Positions 37,844 through 52,300 of a stretch of 64,000 nucleotides of DNA are shown piece by piece. Position numbers and translations under genes: made by a program. Where the stretch lies: positions 27,432,115-27,496,114 of the forward strand of contig NC_052018.1 of the NCBI RefSeq assembly GCF_015832195.1, in the 5' to 3' direction. Source of the stretch: Motacilla alba alba (Eukaryota > Chordata > Aves > Passeriformes > Motacillidae). How positions within the stretch are numbered: position 1 is the stretch's first letter; every line of letters starts with the position of its first letter. The notes under the pieces were generated by a model. It saw only the letters and a program-made list of their open reading frames with translations, made no database searches and was not told where the DNA came from.

Positions 37844-39224
37844 TATGCTATCTTTAGTTCTCGGTAGCCACAATGGGACGCTGACATCCTGTTGCTTAAT
37901 TTAGTCAAGATCTCCAGTTCTTTTAGTGTCTTCTCCCTTCAATTGTAAATTTAGTGTGTGTCTGTAGATACTGTGTTTAAAATGAAGTATGAGGTAACCC
38001 GTTTCCCCGCTTCTGCAGATGTTACTTAGTAGGCTCAGTAGTTTTGGTGACATGCCTGGACATGTTTCCCTAGTGTTTTATACCCTTTATAAGTATAATT
38101 ATATTTTACTTGAACATGAATTTTAATATATTTCTAACATAATCATAGGTTGCTCCAAAATGAAAAGATGCAGCATTCCCCAAATGTTGCATATTCAGTT
38201 CATATCCATATTCTATAGGAAAAACATTGCTTATAGTTGTGCTCTCAGTGTACAAGACATTTTTGCACTTGTAAGATGGTCCCTACCATGAAGGCATTTA
38301 CATTCTGATGACAGAGAAGGAGAAATTATGGGGGAAATTACAGGCTAAAATTCTCAAACAGGATCAAAAAATCCCATAAGTTTACTAGACTGCATGCCTT
38401 CAAGCTTACAGAATAAAAGAAATGTCTCCTTAGAAGGCCTGAAACACAACCAGACTAGGGGCCTTGCACAACAGGCCAAAGGATCAGATGCAGCGCATAA
38501 GGAACTGAGTGAGTGAAAGCATGGGGAGATTCTGTGAGGAGCTGACAAACAGGCAGCCAAGGGTGACAATCAAGATGGGAACTCTTTACACATGGCTGAG
38601 CAAGAATAAACTTTACAATGAAACAAACATAAATAAACTGACAGAATCTAGAAGTTTTTATACATGTTTTTCATAGATAACATTATCATGAAAGTTATCT
38701 AATTAAATAAATACTGGGGAAAACTCTGAGCAACATATTTTGTTTTTCCTAGCTTTTAACTACTTGAACCAGAGTGGAATAGGAATTAGTGTTAATTTAT
38801 TAGTAGTGGTATTATTTTTCTGATTTGCTTATACTTGGCTATGCCAATTTTATTTTCTTTATCAGCTTCTTCAGAAAAAACCCCACAATTTTTAAGAATG
38901 CATGCCATTGGATAATAATATGAAACAATCTAAACATATATTACACATATGAGAATAAACTTGCAATCCTTGATTCTGCTTTAAATAATAATAATAAAAT
39001 TTTAGTTATTTGCTTTTGCAAGCTTGTAACAGATTTGGTTTAGTGTTTGGATCTAAGAACCAAGGCTTGTTTTTTTTTTTTTTTTCATCTTCATACCATC
39101 TTATAAATTATTTGACTGGTAAGCCTCATACATACAGGCCTGGAACACACTGTCACTTTGGGATTCTCTTTTTTAAATACAAATAAAAAGGCATTCTCTC
39201 ATAAAAGTATTTGACAGGAATTCC
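37844..39224. other. Mostly AT-rich sequence, nothing named
   Basis: The part at 38350-38570 is somewhat richer in GC and may be an old repeat, but I cannot name it. Open frames here are not gene-like. T and A runs lie at 39069-39085. Confidence 0.45.
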
Positions 39225-39814
39225 TGTGCAGCTCATTTAGGCTGGTGTAGAATAAATTGTCTTCACAGTGGCTGGCATGGGTCTGTGTTTTGGAACTGTG
39301 CAGAGCACAAGGCTGATAATAGAGAGATATTTTTGTTACTATTGAGCAGAGCTTACACAGAGCCAAGGCCTTTTTTGCTTTTTGTATAGCCATGCTGATG
39401 AGTAAGTTGGAGGTGCATGAGAGTTTGGGAGGAGACACAGCCAGGACAAGTGACCCAAACTGACCTAAGAGATATTTCATGTCACATGACATCAAACTCA
39501 GTATGTAAAGTGGGGGAAGAAGGAAGAAAGGGGTCATTGTGGCTGATGGTGTGCGTCTACCCATGCAGCTGTTACCTGTGTTGGGGCCCTGCTCTCCTGG
39601 AGATGGCTGAACACCTGCCTGCCCATGGGCAGCACTGAAGTATTTCCCTGTTTTGGTCTATTTGTGTGCAAGGCTTTTATTTTCCCTATTAAGCTAATTT
39701 TATCTTAACCCACCAGTTTTCTAGTTTTTACCCTTCTTATTCACCTTCTGATCCCATTGACTGGGGAGAGTGACTGCATGGGGTTTAGTTGCTGGCTGGG
39801 GTGAAACCACAACA
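39225..39814 (+). mobile_element. Old ERVL-like LTR, same family group as 3241-3838
   Basis: Starts TGTGCAGCTC and ends AAACCACAACA. Contains GAGCAGAGCTTACACAGAG, GGAGGAGACACAGCCAGGAC, a TATA-like GTATGTAAAGTGGGGG, GGAGATGGCTGAACACCTGC and a GGCTGGGGTGAAACCAC end. These match, in order, the LTR at 3241-3838. Flanking sequences do not show a target duplication, so it is old or its ends have been changed. No internal region. Confidence 0.82.
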
Positions 39815-40460
39815 AAACCAGAAGTCTATATAGAACATTCCCTAAAGCCAGCAGAGAAAATCACAACTTTTCCACACAGATAGTTAGATGAAATATTCAA
39901 AATTTAGATTTTAAAAATGCTCGCTTTGAAAAAGACTGTAACTGGAAAAGAAATTATTTAAATAAGAATGACACTAGGGACCAGAACTTAGTGTAAACTC
40001 CTTAGACACTGACTCTCACTTTAGCACCTACTAAGGAAAACCAGCTGCTTCTGCACCTCAAAATAGACATTTTCTCTGCTCAGTGTGACAGGTAGAGCAG
40101 CTGTTCAAGGACAGTAGTTTCCCTAGGAGAAATTTGATTACAGAAAAACATATGATCCTAAACAGTCCATGACATATAACCAAAGCTGTCACTGAAGTGT
40201 GATCAACAAAGCCTGCAAAAAATGAACATGAAATTCTGAGCATTTTTGTGTAATTTTATAGTGTAATTTAGTCAATTATAACATTTAAAGCAAATTATAT
40301 CATTTTCCCTTGTCCAGATCCAGGTTTTTGCTGTAAAATAAATACGTCTGTTTACACAAAGGACTCATTTATGTTCACTGAAGTAGTAGGAAAAAAAATC
40401 AAACTTACTTTTATTTATATTTCTATGAAAAGCCTATCCTACTACATTTGATCAGCAGTC
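39815..40460. other. AT-rich sequence, nothing recognised
   Basis: No exon or repeat recognised between the LTR and the CR1 element. Confidence 0.5.
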
Positions 40461-42014
40461 TTGAAATGACAATGTCATCCTGTGGTACCTGTTGAGATTC
40501 ATCTGAGGGTACTGAGGGAGCTGGCCCATGAAGTTGCTGAGCCATTATCCGTAATTTTTGAAAAATCATGACAGTCAGGTCAAGTTTCCAATGACTGGGA
40601 AACTTGAAAGGGAAACATGACCTCCATTTTAAAAACGAAAAAGTGCTGGACACAGAGAATTACAGACCAGTCAATTTCACCTCTGTGCCAGGCAAGATCA
40701 TGGAGTAGCTTTCCTGAAAAGCATATGCTGAGACACATGAAAACCAAGAGGTGAATGGCAATAGCCAACATGGTTTTACAAAGCAGAAATTGTGCCTGAT
40801 GAATTTGGTGCCCTTCTGTGAAGGGGCTACAGCATTGGTGAATAAGGGCAGAGAAACAGACATTGTTTACCTAGATTTATGCAAAGCATTTGGTGCTGCT
40901 CCATTCAACACCCTTGTTGCTGAATTGGAGAGACGTGGATGGATGGACCTCTTTGTCCATAAAGACAAAGAATAAAGAACTCCCTGGATTGCTGCGTGCA
41001 AGGAGTTGTGGTCAACGGCTCATTGTCCGCACAGAGAGCAGTGGTGAGTGGTGTCCACGGGGTCACTACTGGGGCTAATACTGTTCAACATCTTTGCTGG
41101 CAACATGGACAGTGTGATCAAGGGCACCCTCAACAAGTTCATTGACGATACCAGGCTGTGTGGTGCAGTTGACAAGGTGAAGGGAAGGGGTGCCATCCAT
41201 ATTTGACATATTTGAGAGATGGACCGATGCAAACCTCATGAAATTCAACAAAATGAAGTGCAAGGTCCTGCACCTCAGTCATGGTAATCTCAACACACCC
41301 GCAGGTTGGGCAGACAGGTGGTTGGAAGCAGCCATCAGAGAAAGACTTGGCTGTGATGGTTGATGAAAAACTCAACATGAGCCAGCAGTGTGTACATAGA
41401 AAGCCAAACATATCTTGGGCTGTGTCAAAAGGAGTGTGGCCAGCAGGTCAAAGGAGGTGATTCTCCCCGTCCACTCTTCCCTTCCAGGTGAGACCCCACC
41501 TAAAATACAGTGTAGAGTTCTGGTATCCCCAACAAAAGAAGGACATGGAATTATTGGAACAAGTTGAGCGGAGGGCCAAGAATTTGAGAGGACTACAGCA
41601 CATTCCCTGTGAAGACAGACTGAGAAGATTGGGGCTGTCAAGTCTGGAGAAGAGAAGGTTTTATGGAGACCTGATAGTAACCTTCCCAGAGAGGGCTACA
41701 GGGAAGCTTGAGAGGGAATCTTTGTCAGAAACTGCAGAAATAGGACAATGAGTAATGGGTACAAATTGAAAGACAGGAAATTTATGCTAGATTTTAGAGA
41801 GAAATTCTTTACTGTAAGGCTGGTAAGATACAGGAACAAGTTGCCCAGGGGGGCTGTGGATGCCCCAACTCTGGCAGTGTTGTAGGCCAGGCTGGATAAG
41901 GCCTTGAGCAACCTGATCCAGTAGGAGTGGTCCCTGGCCCTTGGCAGAGGCTCCTGGGACAAGGTGCTCTTTAAGGACCCTTCCAACCCTTAGCATGCTA
42001 GACTCTATGATTCA
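40461..42014 (+). mobile_element. CR1 LINE, 1.55-kb 3' part with dead reverse-transcriptase remnants
   Basis: Longest CR1 copy of the window. In broken plus frames it shows reverse-transcriptase features: a YLDLCKAFGAAPFN segment near 40870-40915 (CR1 consensus has a YLDFSKAFDTV-like form), a degenerate GTTACTGGG/ATACTGTTCAACATCTTTGC stretch, and a FADDTKLCGAVD-like stretch near 41140-41170 now carrying changes (the ADD catalytic pair is not intact). Downstream are the C-terminal ORF2 region ([14 protein letters not shown]) and 3' UTR with GATAAGGCCTTGAGCAACC, ending in CTATGATTC. Many stops and frameshifts; inactive. It is 5'-truncated. Confidence 0.93.
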
Positions 42015-43165
42015 GTGTGTTTTGTTAAGACTAATAATCTCCTTACAAACACTGCAAAGTAAAGCTGCACTAATAGGAGTTTAAATATCCACATTTTTAA
42101 TCAGAAAAAAAAATCATATATACTCCATGGCCTGAATATTGCAGTTACACAATGGAAATGAAATGTATTTAACTAGCTCTGCATAAAGGCATATATTTGA
42201 AATCAAGTTTTACTTGCTTGCCTTCATGAAACACATCTGTTGATTTAAACTTTTTTCCTTGAAAACACTCCAGCTGTTTTCCTATTCTATGCTAATTCAT
42301 AAAACTGATCCAGGAAGCAAGTGCCAGGAAATAATCCAGCTTCAGTGTTTGTTGACGATGATCCCTCTGCATTGGATTCCATGGGATTTAGAAGAAAATG
42401 TCACAGTAAACACATAGATGTGTTTACTCCACTTTACTGGAGGTGGTGGATGGGTAGACCCACTAAGTTTATAGGTTGTTGTCCTTTTTCCACAGTGTAC
42501 ACAAAGTAATTGATGAACTGGGGTATGATCATTACTCTCTGGCATCTGCCATCAGTCTTTGTACTGACAAAATAAAGTTTACTCAGTTGATAATTAGGCC
42601 AAGATTATCATATTTTTCACATTAACTATAAACTGACTCTTGATAAAGCTATCATAGACATATTTGGTTAATATAATTTTAAATATTTGTTATCATCTTG
42701 TCAGCAAGGTGTTCTGCCTTTTATGTGGGCAGTGGACTTAATATGATAATGAATAATTGTGGGAATGTTAAGAATGTCAACCTGATTTAAATCTCAGGAT
42801 AAGCAAAGCTGAACAAAGGTGTTACCAATCACAAGCCAATTGTGATAATCAAATAAAAACACTGGTGGATCATGAATGATAACTTCACATTTACCACACC
42901 TCATTGGCTATACGGTTATTTTATTTAGAGTAGAGCAATACCCACTAGCCCTTGGGTAGACCTGTATAAATTGTTTCTTGACTTTTGTAAAAGCCAATAG
43001 TAAATACCTAGGGAACTGCCCACAAACAGGGCTCTTTTTGTTATCCCAGATAACAGAGACAATAGTGATAAACTTTGCATCTCACAGCTTTCAAGGAATT
43101 TCTTAATTTATGAAAGTAATTTTTTATCTCTTTAAGGTTTAAGGTCTTCCTAAAAAGATAGGAAC

Positions 43166-43168
<3 letters not shown>
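42015..43168. other. AT-rich sequence, nothing recognised
   Basis: Short open frames at 42321-42545 on both strands lack any family feature. Nothing else recognised. Confidence 0.5.

Positions 43169-43200
<32 letters not shown>
43169..43200. repeat. (TA)n microsatellite
   Basis: Sixteen perfect TA units. Confidence 0.97.
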
Positions 43201-43204
<4 letters not shown>

Positions 43205-43343
43205 AAAATACTCCTCTGTTTTTTCTTTAGAGTTTCAAATGGAGCTATTTCTACATTAAACCTCTCAGGAAAACATGAGAAAGAACATCAATGTGTCAAT
43301 CAACTGGTGTTTTTTTGGGGGGTCAGAACATTTGCATCCCAAT

Positions 43344-43373
43344 ATAAAGAGCTTTGAAAATAAAGCTCTTTAT
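43344..43373. repeat. Perfect 12-bp inverted repeat with 6-base loop
   Basis: ATAAAGAGCTTT at 43344-43355 and AAAGCTCTTTAT at 43362-43373 around GAAAAT. No adjacent element recognised. Confidence 0.9.
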
Positions 43374-46300
43374 TTGCCAAAGCACAAATACAATCAGAAA
43401 CTCCACACCTTTAGATGCCTAGTTACAGTCATGGAATTCATATACCTGAAATAAAGATAGAGCATCTCCTGAAGAAATAACAAAATATAAATATTTCATT
43501 TTCTTCTATACTATCTACATGTTTTATACACTGCATTTTAAACTCCATTCTAAATAAGTAAGCATGTAAGTTTCTGTACTGCATAAGAAACCAACTCTGA
43601 ATTTAAATCTGAAAATGGGATGCACAACAGATAGATAGTCTTCAGTTAAAGAAAGTGTGACTGGAGACAGGAAAGTAGACTCTCCACTTGTCTGGCCCAG
43701 ACCTTCACATCCTGCATGAAAACCGTCCAGGTAGTCGATTAGATTGAGCTCATTAGAGAGTATTCAGTTTTGGAAAAGCTTCTATAAATGGGACAATGTG
43801 TTCAAGAGGAAAGCTTGCAATAGAATTGACAAGGATATACAGCTGGTAAGAAATTCAAAGCTAAGTCTCAGAAATGATGAAAAGAAAGACGATTTCATGG
43901 GGGTAAATAACCGCACATTTTAGTATATAGAGCCTCTAAATCACTAAAAGCTTTTTCGGAGTGCAAGAAGGCCAAATTCCATAAGAGGACAATTATTCTC
44001 TGATTTAAAGTTAGTCCATTTCACCCAAAGATATGAGTATTTCACTATTTAAAGTGTCACCTTTTCCCCATGTATTGATTTCAGAAATCAGAAGGTTGTT
44101 GCTATGTGGTTAAAGGTTGTAAGGGACATGAGACCCAGAACTCAGAGCCACCTGTTAACTTCTCTGGTGATATTACCTAGGTTGTAGGCATGTGTCAACC
44201 TAATGAAGTTGGTCTTAATATAGAATGAGGATTTTGGAGCAGATATATTTAGGATAACATAGGATTGATGACACAGGATTAATTGCGTAGTGTAATCCCC
44301 TTTGAAAATTGTACATGTACTCAGGGGATGCTTGAGGGACAGGTCCTAACTATGACTTGACTTCATATGACCCTTGAAAGGATTGAAACTGTACATGTTT
44401 TCAATTTCCACTAAAAAAAGAAGAAAAAGTCTCTATGCTGCCACTGCAAAAATGTTTCTAAAGGGGATTAGTTATGCTTCTATACTACAGTTCTATAAGA
44501 TAGGAATGTAGTACTTTTAACCTCAAAAGTGATGTCTGTGGTCTGTTCAGGATTGAAAATGTACTACTAAACAATATCAAAATGTCTGCAGAAATATTTT
44601 GCCAATTATTGTCCAGGATATTCTGAAAAAGGATGCTAGGAACAATTACAAGAGTACAACAAACACTTTGTCAAATCTTCAGAAGTCTGATCTTCAAATC
44701 TATAAAACCCTTTTCTTTTTTTTCTTTAAAGTCCTTTTCTCCCCTCTTGCTTCAGAGTTGGAATTCATATTACACACTTAATCTTTGCATGGAAGCAGCA
44801 TTCTAGCTAGTGGTTACATATTCTGTTCTCTCCCTCAAAAAAAAAAAAAAACAACAAAACAAAACACAACTGCATCTACTGTGAAAAAAAAAGAGAAAGG
44901 ATCTCTATTGAATAGAGCATGTAAAATCTGTTCTCAGTCCTAGTTTTGTTACCCCTGAAAATTATGCCACATTGTTAGAAGTCCTACCAAAATCATATTG
45001 GCTGTACATTTATGAATAAACCAGCCTGGATTTCCTTGAAAGTAGGACTTTGAGCGTTAAAAATTAAAACCAAATTCTTATAATTCTTCAGGTTTTTAAT
45101 ATCACTCTAAAAAAATTCCTATTATAAGAGATATAAATAAAATATTATAAAAATATTCATACTAGAAATGTAAAATTGAGACTAAAGAACAATTTAATCA
45201 GAAACAGCAGGAAAGTACAAAATTTTCTTTTCTTTTCTTTTTGAAAATCAATTTAACCTACACCTACTGAAGAACTGTCATTCACAGATTGTTCCAGTTA
45301 ACAGACTGTCACACTGAACAATATATGCAGCTCAGCAAAACTGGCACTGCTCCATAATTGAGACGCTGGTTTTTAAACCTCTTTCAATTATATAATATCC
45401 TCAGAGTCAACAATATAAAAGCAGCAGCTTTTCTCATATGGATGAGAACTTTTACCATGTCCTAAATTAAGTAATATGCAACACGCTCTTGCATTTTAAA
45501 ATCCTCAATAGACAAGTAACTGGATTAACTGTTCTTGCGGTGAGATTAGTGTGGATCAGGTCATAAAAGTAACAAATGGGTTATAGTGTATTCTTTGTAT
45601 GAACAATTTCATGAATTATATATCTCAGATGCAAAAAGCATACCTAGCATGCTTTAGTTACTCTGTATTTGGGAGATAGTCTTTTTTGAAGCCTAAAATA
45701 TCTTTGTCTGCACTTATTTCTCAAGAAATCACATTTAATCAAGCACTACATTTAGTTAATCCTATTTATAAGAAACTGAGATTAAGAAATAAAGTACTAT
45801 GTGGAACATGGCAATTCATGCTCACAGAAAAATGCCCAATTCACGGAATAAACTTGCATATACATATGCATATACATATCAGATGGTACTGTTGAAGCTA
45901 TTTCACATAAATGACTTATACTATTGTCAAAAATTAAGTGCTCACCCTACTTCTACATGTAGTGTTCATTCCTCCAATGTTGCTTTTCCCAGAAAAGCTG
46001 TAAGGCACTGGTTATTTTCTTTTAAACTCTAGAGATATGATGCAAAGCATTTAACACAGAGCCACACTGCTAATTATTCTGAAGTTGGAGAATGAGGGCT
46101 GCAGTTGTAAGGAGTTCTGTTTCAGACTGAGAATAATAGTAATCAAAGGGAAGCTACCAGGATAAAAGTAAATTCTTATCCTAGGGATCTCACTAATAAG
46201 AGCAAAAAGGTAGCAAAGTGTTAATAACATATTCCTAACTCAAAATATGGAAAGCATCATTCATAGAAAGAATCAGAACAGGAAGAACTAACTCTGAGGG

Positions 46301-49300
46301 AGCAGAAATGGAAATGGAAAATGAATTATATTAGTATAATGTGCATGATTGCTCATAAAGAAAGTTTTTATGCATGGAGATTCTGAGTTGGAAATGGCAA
46401 AGGAGGACAAAATCCTGTCTGCATTAATTCAGCAGCTAGCAGTATAATGGAGACATGAAAAAGTCATTGAGTTTTGTAGGGCTCATCAGGCCATGTACTT
46501 GCAGTAGGTAAGGAGTTGGGCCAAAACACAAGGGAAATTTCATCTGAAATATTGGGAAGATTTGCTATGACCTAATTTTAATTTTTCTGTTTCAATATTA
46601 TTATAATTATAAGAAAAGTCGGCCTATGCAATTAACAGAAACAAATAAACTCCAGACTATGTCAACAGTACTCTGAATTCTGATTCTAAATGGCCTGTTT
46701 TACAGTTTTATCACATGAGGAAACTATCATAGATTCCTTAAACAAATCATATGGGTAATATTTGCTGTATACAGTATGGGTCATTGTTTTGAACAGATTT
46801 AATCAGATGCAGAAAAGGAATTATCATAGAAATAGCTTAATTTAGTCAAAAATACTAAACCAGATTGACTTACTTATCCTAGTGAAATGAAGGCTATTCA
46901 GGTTTATAATTTCTCATAAATACATTACAGAGCTAAAGTGCAAAGTTGGCACAAGAACAAATTGATATAAATGCAGCAGAAATAAATTTAGGAGAAAACC
47001 AGATATTTTTAACATTTAACCAGCCAATGGTAGAGAGTAGTAAGTCAGTAGAGTAAGTGAGACAAAAATATATTGCTAATTTTATTAGAAAGATGAATCA
47101 ATTTACAATGTGGTTGCTTACATTATCAGGGGACTGGGATAAGTGGCACATGGAAATGTACAACTCCTTCCAGAATAAGAGAGATTTAACCTATAAGACA
47201 TTGAAGGATTTTCACATTTATTTTGCTAAGAGAAGTGAAGAATTGTCTCTTTTAAGTTCACGACATAGTTTTAGCTAACATGATTCTCATAATTTCCTAT
47301 TTCTAGTATTTTGAGATACAAGAATTTGCCAAAGGCTGATTTTTCTTTCCTAGTCATATATAAATTTCCACAATACCCTTTGTCATTCCAAGGAGGTAAA
47401 ATGAAAAATATTCTTTTCAGCTAATAAAGGGTTGAGATATGTAAGAGCAGTGCCATTATTTTTTATTATTATTTTTAGTTATAACTATTACTTAATTGTC
47501 TTATTAAAATGGTAATCAGGAGAATCTTAATGAAAAATTATAGCTTTGATGTACCTTTACAGATGCTGGGAGTTAATCACTAATACCTGTTGACATAAAT
47601 AGCCCCATTCTTTCAGTCAAAATACAGATCTATATTAAAAAAAAAAAGGGCCCAGATTAGCATGCCATCTCAATGTTCTTACTACGTCATAAATAATTTA
47701 TTTTCTCATTCTGAGATTGCCTTTTTCTATTCTTTCAAGGTGTTATGAGAAATACAGTTTATACCAGATAATCATGATGTTGCTTGATAGTTTGAGCTGC
47801 CAAAAAAGGCTGCAAACCTCAGCTATTCAGAAAAAAGCACTGAACATACTTTTAAAGAAAATACATTTCTTTTACATACATTACTGAAGGAAATGTGTAC
47901 TTAGGAGAGTCTAGAAAAAATCAAAGTTAAATTAAAGACTGACAGGTTACAGATCTTATATCATAATAATGCAATTATGCATAAATTTAAACCTGTAAAG
48001 TATATAAAATAAACATATGAAATAGCTTTATGACTGTGTTTCCCCATATTAGCAACATTCATCAAAGTCATGTGCTACTATTATGTAGGCATTAGTTATA
48101 TCAGTATTAGTATTACTTCAGTTATGAAAGTTAAGGGATGCAACATAAAAAAATTCTAGGAAAGTAGAACATACTTTTTGATCCTATTTTACATGCCTAA
48201 GCTTTCTCTGTAACCAGGTATAAATCTTTGTATAGCTGGAAACAATGCATTCTGGAGAAATATGAAAAAAAGAGAGGCAAGAATAGTTTTCAGACACCGA
48301 ATATCAGCCAGAGTGGGTATCGTGCTGCAACAAAGCTGTATCAGCCTCAGCACTCCCTGCTAATTTGCTGTTTTCCATGACTAAGTACTCAGACAGTCTA
48401 ACAACCCCCTGCCAAAACAAGCTTCACTGCTGCTTACACATTGCTCCAGCACAAGAGTTGTGCTTGAACTGCCTGACAACGTTGTGCAGCTCAGTAGTTC
48501 AATATCATTTCACTATGAGATATAGCTTATCAACGACTAAATTTGCTCTTTGTGCTTATGTGTTTGTGTGTTCATGTGTTTATTGGGGTTGTTGACCTTG
48601 AGCAGCTGATCTGCTATACAGATAGTTCTCAGATAACTGCTGAGCTAGAAAATAAAGTAGAGTTTTGAATGAACCTCTATTTCATGGGGTTCAGTAAATG
48701 TTTAAATGTTTATATGCAATTATATCCACCAGGCTTTTTTCCTCCATGTAATCCAAAATGGATGTACAAAATAGTCTTGGAAATGAAGGTAATTTAAAAT
48801 AAAAGGTCTACTTTCTTAGTGAGTACATAGACATATATATTTTAATGGCAGAGCAATCACTAACAGATTTTCAAATCTAGTCTCAATTTGCCTGTGCTAT
48901 TTTTTGGGTAAGATAACATTTCTTAGCCAATTGAGTCCTCTAAAACAAAAACAAAACCAAAAAAAAATATTTCTATTAAAAACCAGAAACCAAATTCTGT
49001 GTCTCCTTCATCTAATTTAATCAAAAAGGATCAATTACATGTTCAGCTTTGAACTTTACTTGGCTTCCACTCCTCCTTTATTTGTAGCTCTTTCAGGGAG
49101 TAATAGATTGGTAATGTCTAGGACTGTATATTTAAGAAGCACATACATCAATTTTTTGTAGTTGTTGTTAGGAGCTTTCTGTGTACCCTGAAACAAGCAG
49201 GAGTCACATTTTTATGACAAAGTGTACTTTCACTATCATGATTTTGTAAAAGTCATTAATTTATTCTCAAATTCTATATTCTTCATTTGAAATTATATCA

Positions 49301-52300
49301 TTCAGTCCTGTCCCATTGCCATTTGTCAAGGTGTTGACTATCAAATTATATGTAGAATTTATTATGCTAAAAGATTCAGTTAAGAAGAATAAGTACTATT
49401 CATTGAATTTATTATACTGTTACTGGTTATATTAATTCATCAGTAATGTGCTGTTATTTATCCTATACCAAACATTATCAATTATTACATAAACTTCAGA
49501 GTGTTGTAACCTACTTTTCTAATATTTATTTGGCAAAAATTTTATATTTAACAGTATTTTAGACTTAATATCTCATTAATGAATTCAACTGGCCTTTAAC
49601 TGACTACTGTTTCTTTCCTGAGCCCCAGTTTAACATGTATCTGCATCTATCTTAAGGACTGAGATTGTGTTAATTTGTGTCCTCTTCAGTCACCTTGATT
49701 TCAATTGAATACAGCTTGTCGACTTCAGTAAGAAGGAATTTAGAAAACCACATGTGGACAAGGAGATTTCTCTTTAGTCTCCTGCTCTTTTGTAAATTAT
49801 GAAAGAACCACTTTTCTCTTCTTCTGTGAAATAACCTCAGGCTTTTAATGGTACCTGTGCGAACAAATCCATTACAGATGGTAAATACCTGCACACTATG
49901 ATAAGGGACAGGTTAGTAAAAGAACAATGGAGGAACCCACCATTTCACAAATATACAAGTAACCCTAGGTTACTCTTCCTTATTTAATGGTTTCCATTTA
50001 AATGTGTTTTTATGTGACAATTTAGTTTCCCATTTCCTTACATGCTCTCTGTCAGATGTCTTCTTTTTAGCAAATATTTGAATTTTTTCCAATACTTTAT
50101 TTTGCTATTATTACATTTTTACACTAATTGCTCCCATTACAACATCATACACTTCCTATTTTCCTCCAAAGTTCATACAGATATTATCTAATTCAATTTC
50201 CTCATTTATGATACTTTTTTTTGTTGTTTTGAAGATTGTCCAAGACCTACTAAATTTATGACAATTTCTTTAAATCAGAAGACAAGCCCCACTCAGGTTG
50301 ATAGTATCTGGAATGTGTGAAAAGTCGCTTGTTTCTTTAGTTATTATTGGATTTAGTAGTCAAAGCCCACATGGTTGCTCAATATGTATATAAAGGTAAA
50401 ATTCCGAAACAGATAATGACAAGATATGCTGATTTTTTTTAATTACAATATGATAGTTAGGAAGATAAAAAATGAAATTGTATTCAAAAGCACTTTAATT
50501 GCAACTCAGCCAGCAGATGGCAAGTGACGTTCAGTAAAGAAAGACAGTAAGGCTGAAGATCTTGCTTGTAGTATGCAGATATTCTATGAATTGAAGATCC
50601 AGACAAACCTTTTTTCTCACCTACATAATTATAGAGTATACTCTGCTTCTGTTACTAGGGGAAAGAAAAAGACAGTATCTTATGCACCCCAGCATTCTCA
50701 AGGGAAGCGCATTGAAGTTGCAAAAGGATTCCATTAGAGTGAAACTGAAGAGGATTTTTCTTTTTTTTTACTGGATTTCCCAATTGTTAATTTGTTTATA
50801 TTTTGGAGTATTTAATCCCTATTATTTGCCTGAGGATGCTGAGGGAGATGTAATGTGAGAAGAGAATCATCAGAAATTACTGATAACAAATGCAAAATAA
50901 TACCTATAAAACATTAACACTTCAGCAAAGAATTAGCAAAGAAAGTAAGCATAGCTGGAGCATGAAGTAAATGTTACAATAAAAATGACAAGAGACCAAA
51001 AGCGTGGTCAAAAATAATTTAGAAAAATAAGGATCAAAGGTTTTTTTCACTTTTTATAATCCAGCAAAAGCTGTTAAATTTAATGTTGATATTAGAGAAC
51101 AGCTTTTGAACCTAAAAATATGAATTACTCTCAAAATACACAATGTTTGATGATAATGTAGTTTTATCTTTCTTGGTGAATTTTTATGCCATATAAAATC
51201 ACTTTTCAAGATAGGATAATGTCTTGAAAAGGCAAATGTCAGTTTTTTTCAAAAAATTACCAGCAGCTTCTACCTTCTGTATTTCACCAAGTACATTGTG
51301 ACTTATGCTTACACCACACAAAGAATTTAAGGGACAGATTAAAAAAAAAAAAATTCCAAACTGTCAGCCAAACAGAGGAAGGATCATCTAGATAAAAACC
51401 TGTCCTATTTTCTTTAGTTCAGGGGAAAATGAAAGTTTTCACCCAACTTCTTCCCGCATTTTTTAAGACTACGAATTGATGGCTGGGGTATAATGTTCTC
51501 TTGGAATTCTCTATAGTATGCTCAAAAGACCTCTTTTAAAAAAAAAATGCAGTTAATCCTACTTTTTAAATGTTCTTCCTAATAGAATGTATATTAGAAC
51601 AGCATAAATCCCATTAAATTATATAATCAAATATCTTCATGGATACAAAGCAGGAGAACATAGAAAAAAAGAATGTATACAAATGTTTTTCTTCCTAATT
51701 ATTAAATAAATTTTAATTTTTTCTTTTTGTAACAGTAAAACACAAATTCTGATGTGAATACAACAGTAAACTGCATGGAGTAGAGTCAGAAGACAGAAAG
51801 CTTGTAGAAACTTGATGTTAATTGGTTTAACAAACCTGTCAAAGCAATTAAAGCAGATGTGGGTGGTTTGAGGATGATCCAGATCTTTCATGGCCCATCA
51901 AAATTAACACAATTGTAGACATATTTTGCCTGAGTAGCTCCTGAACAAGCCACCCACAAAGGACAGATATTTCAAAAAGCCTCTGTTTAAAAGATTGCAG
52001 TGATAAGTGAGTAATAAGAGAATGAAATGTTGAACATTTTTTGGCTTCTAGCATTGGATACAGGATAAAAACTTCAAAACTTTGAGGAAGAAAGAGCTAA
52101 TCTTATTTTTATCATGACCAGTAATAAAAAAAAAAAAGAGAGAACTTGTATTTGATGGATTTTATATATGATGCTTCAAGATAGCCAACAAAGTAAAAGC
52201 AAGATTTTTTCATTTATGTATTTTTGAAGCGCAGTTTACATTTCAGTCATATTACTTAAATTGTCTTTGAGTGAAAACACACAGCTTGAACTTTACATAA

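Noticed and set aside
41488..41751. 87-codon open frame resembling a protein end
   Set aside because: It is the C-terminal ORF2 remnant of the CR1 copy at 40461-42014, not an independent gene.
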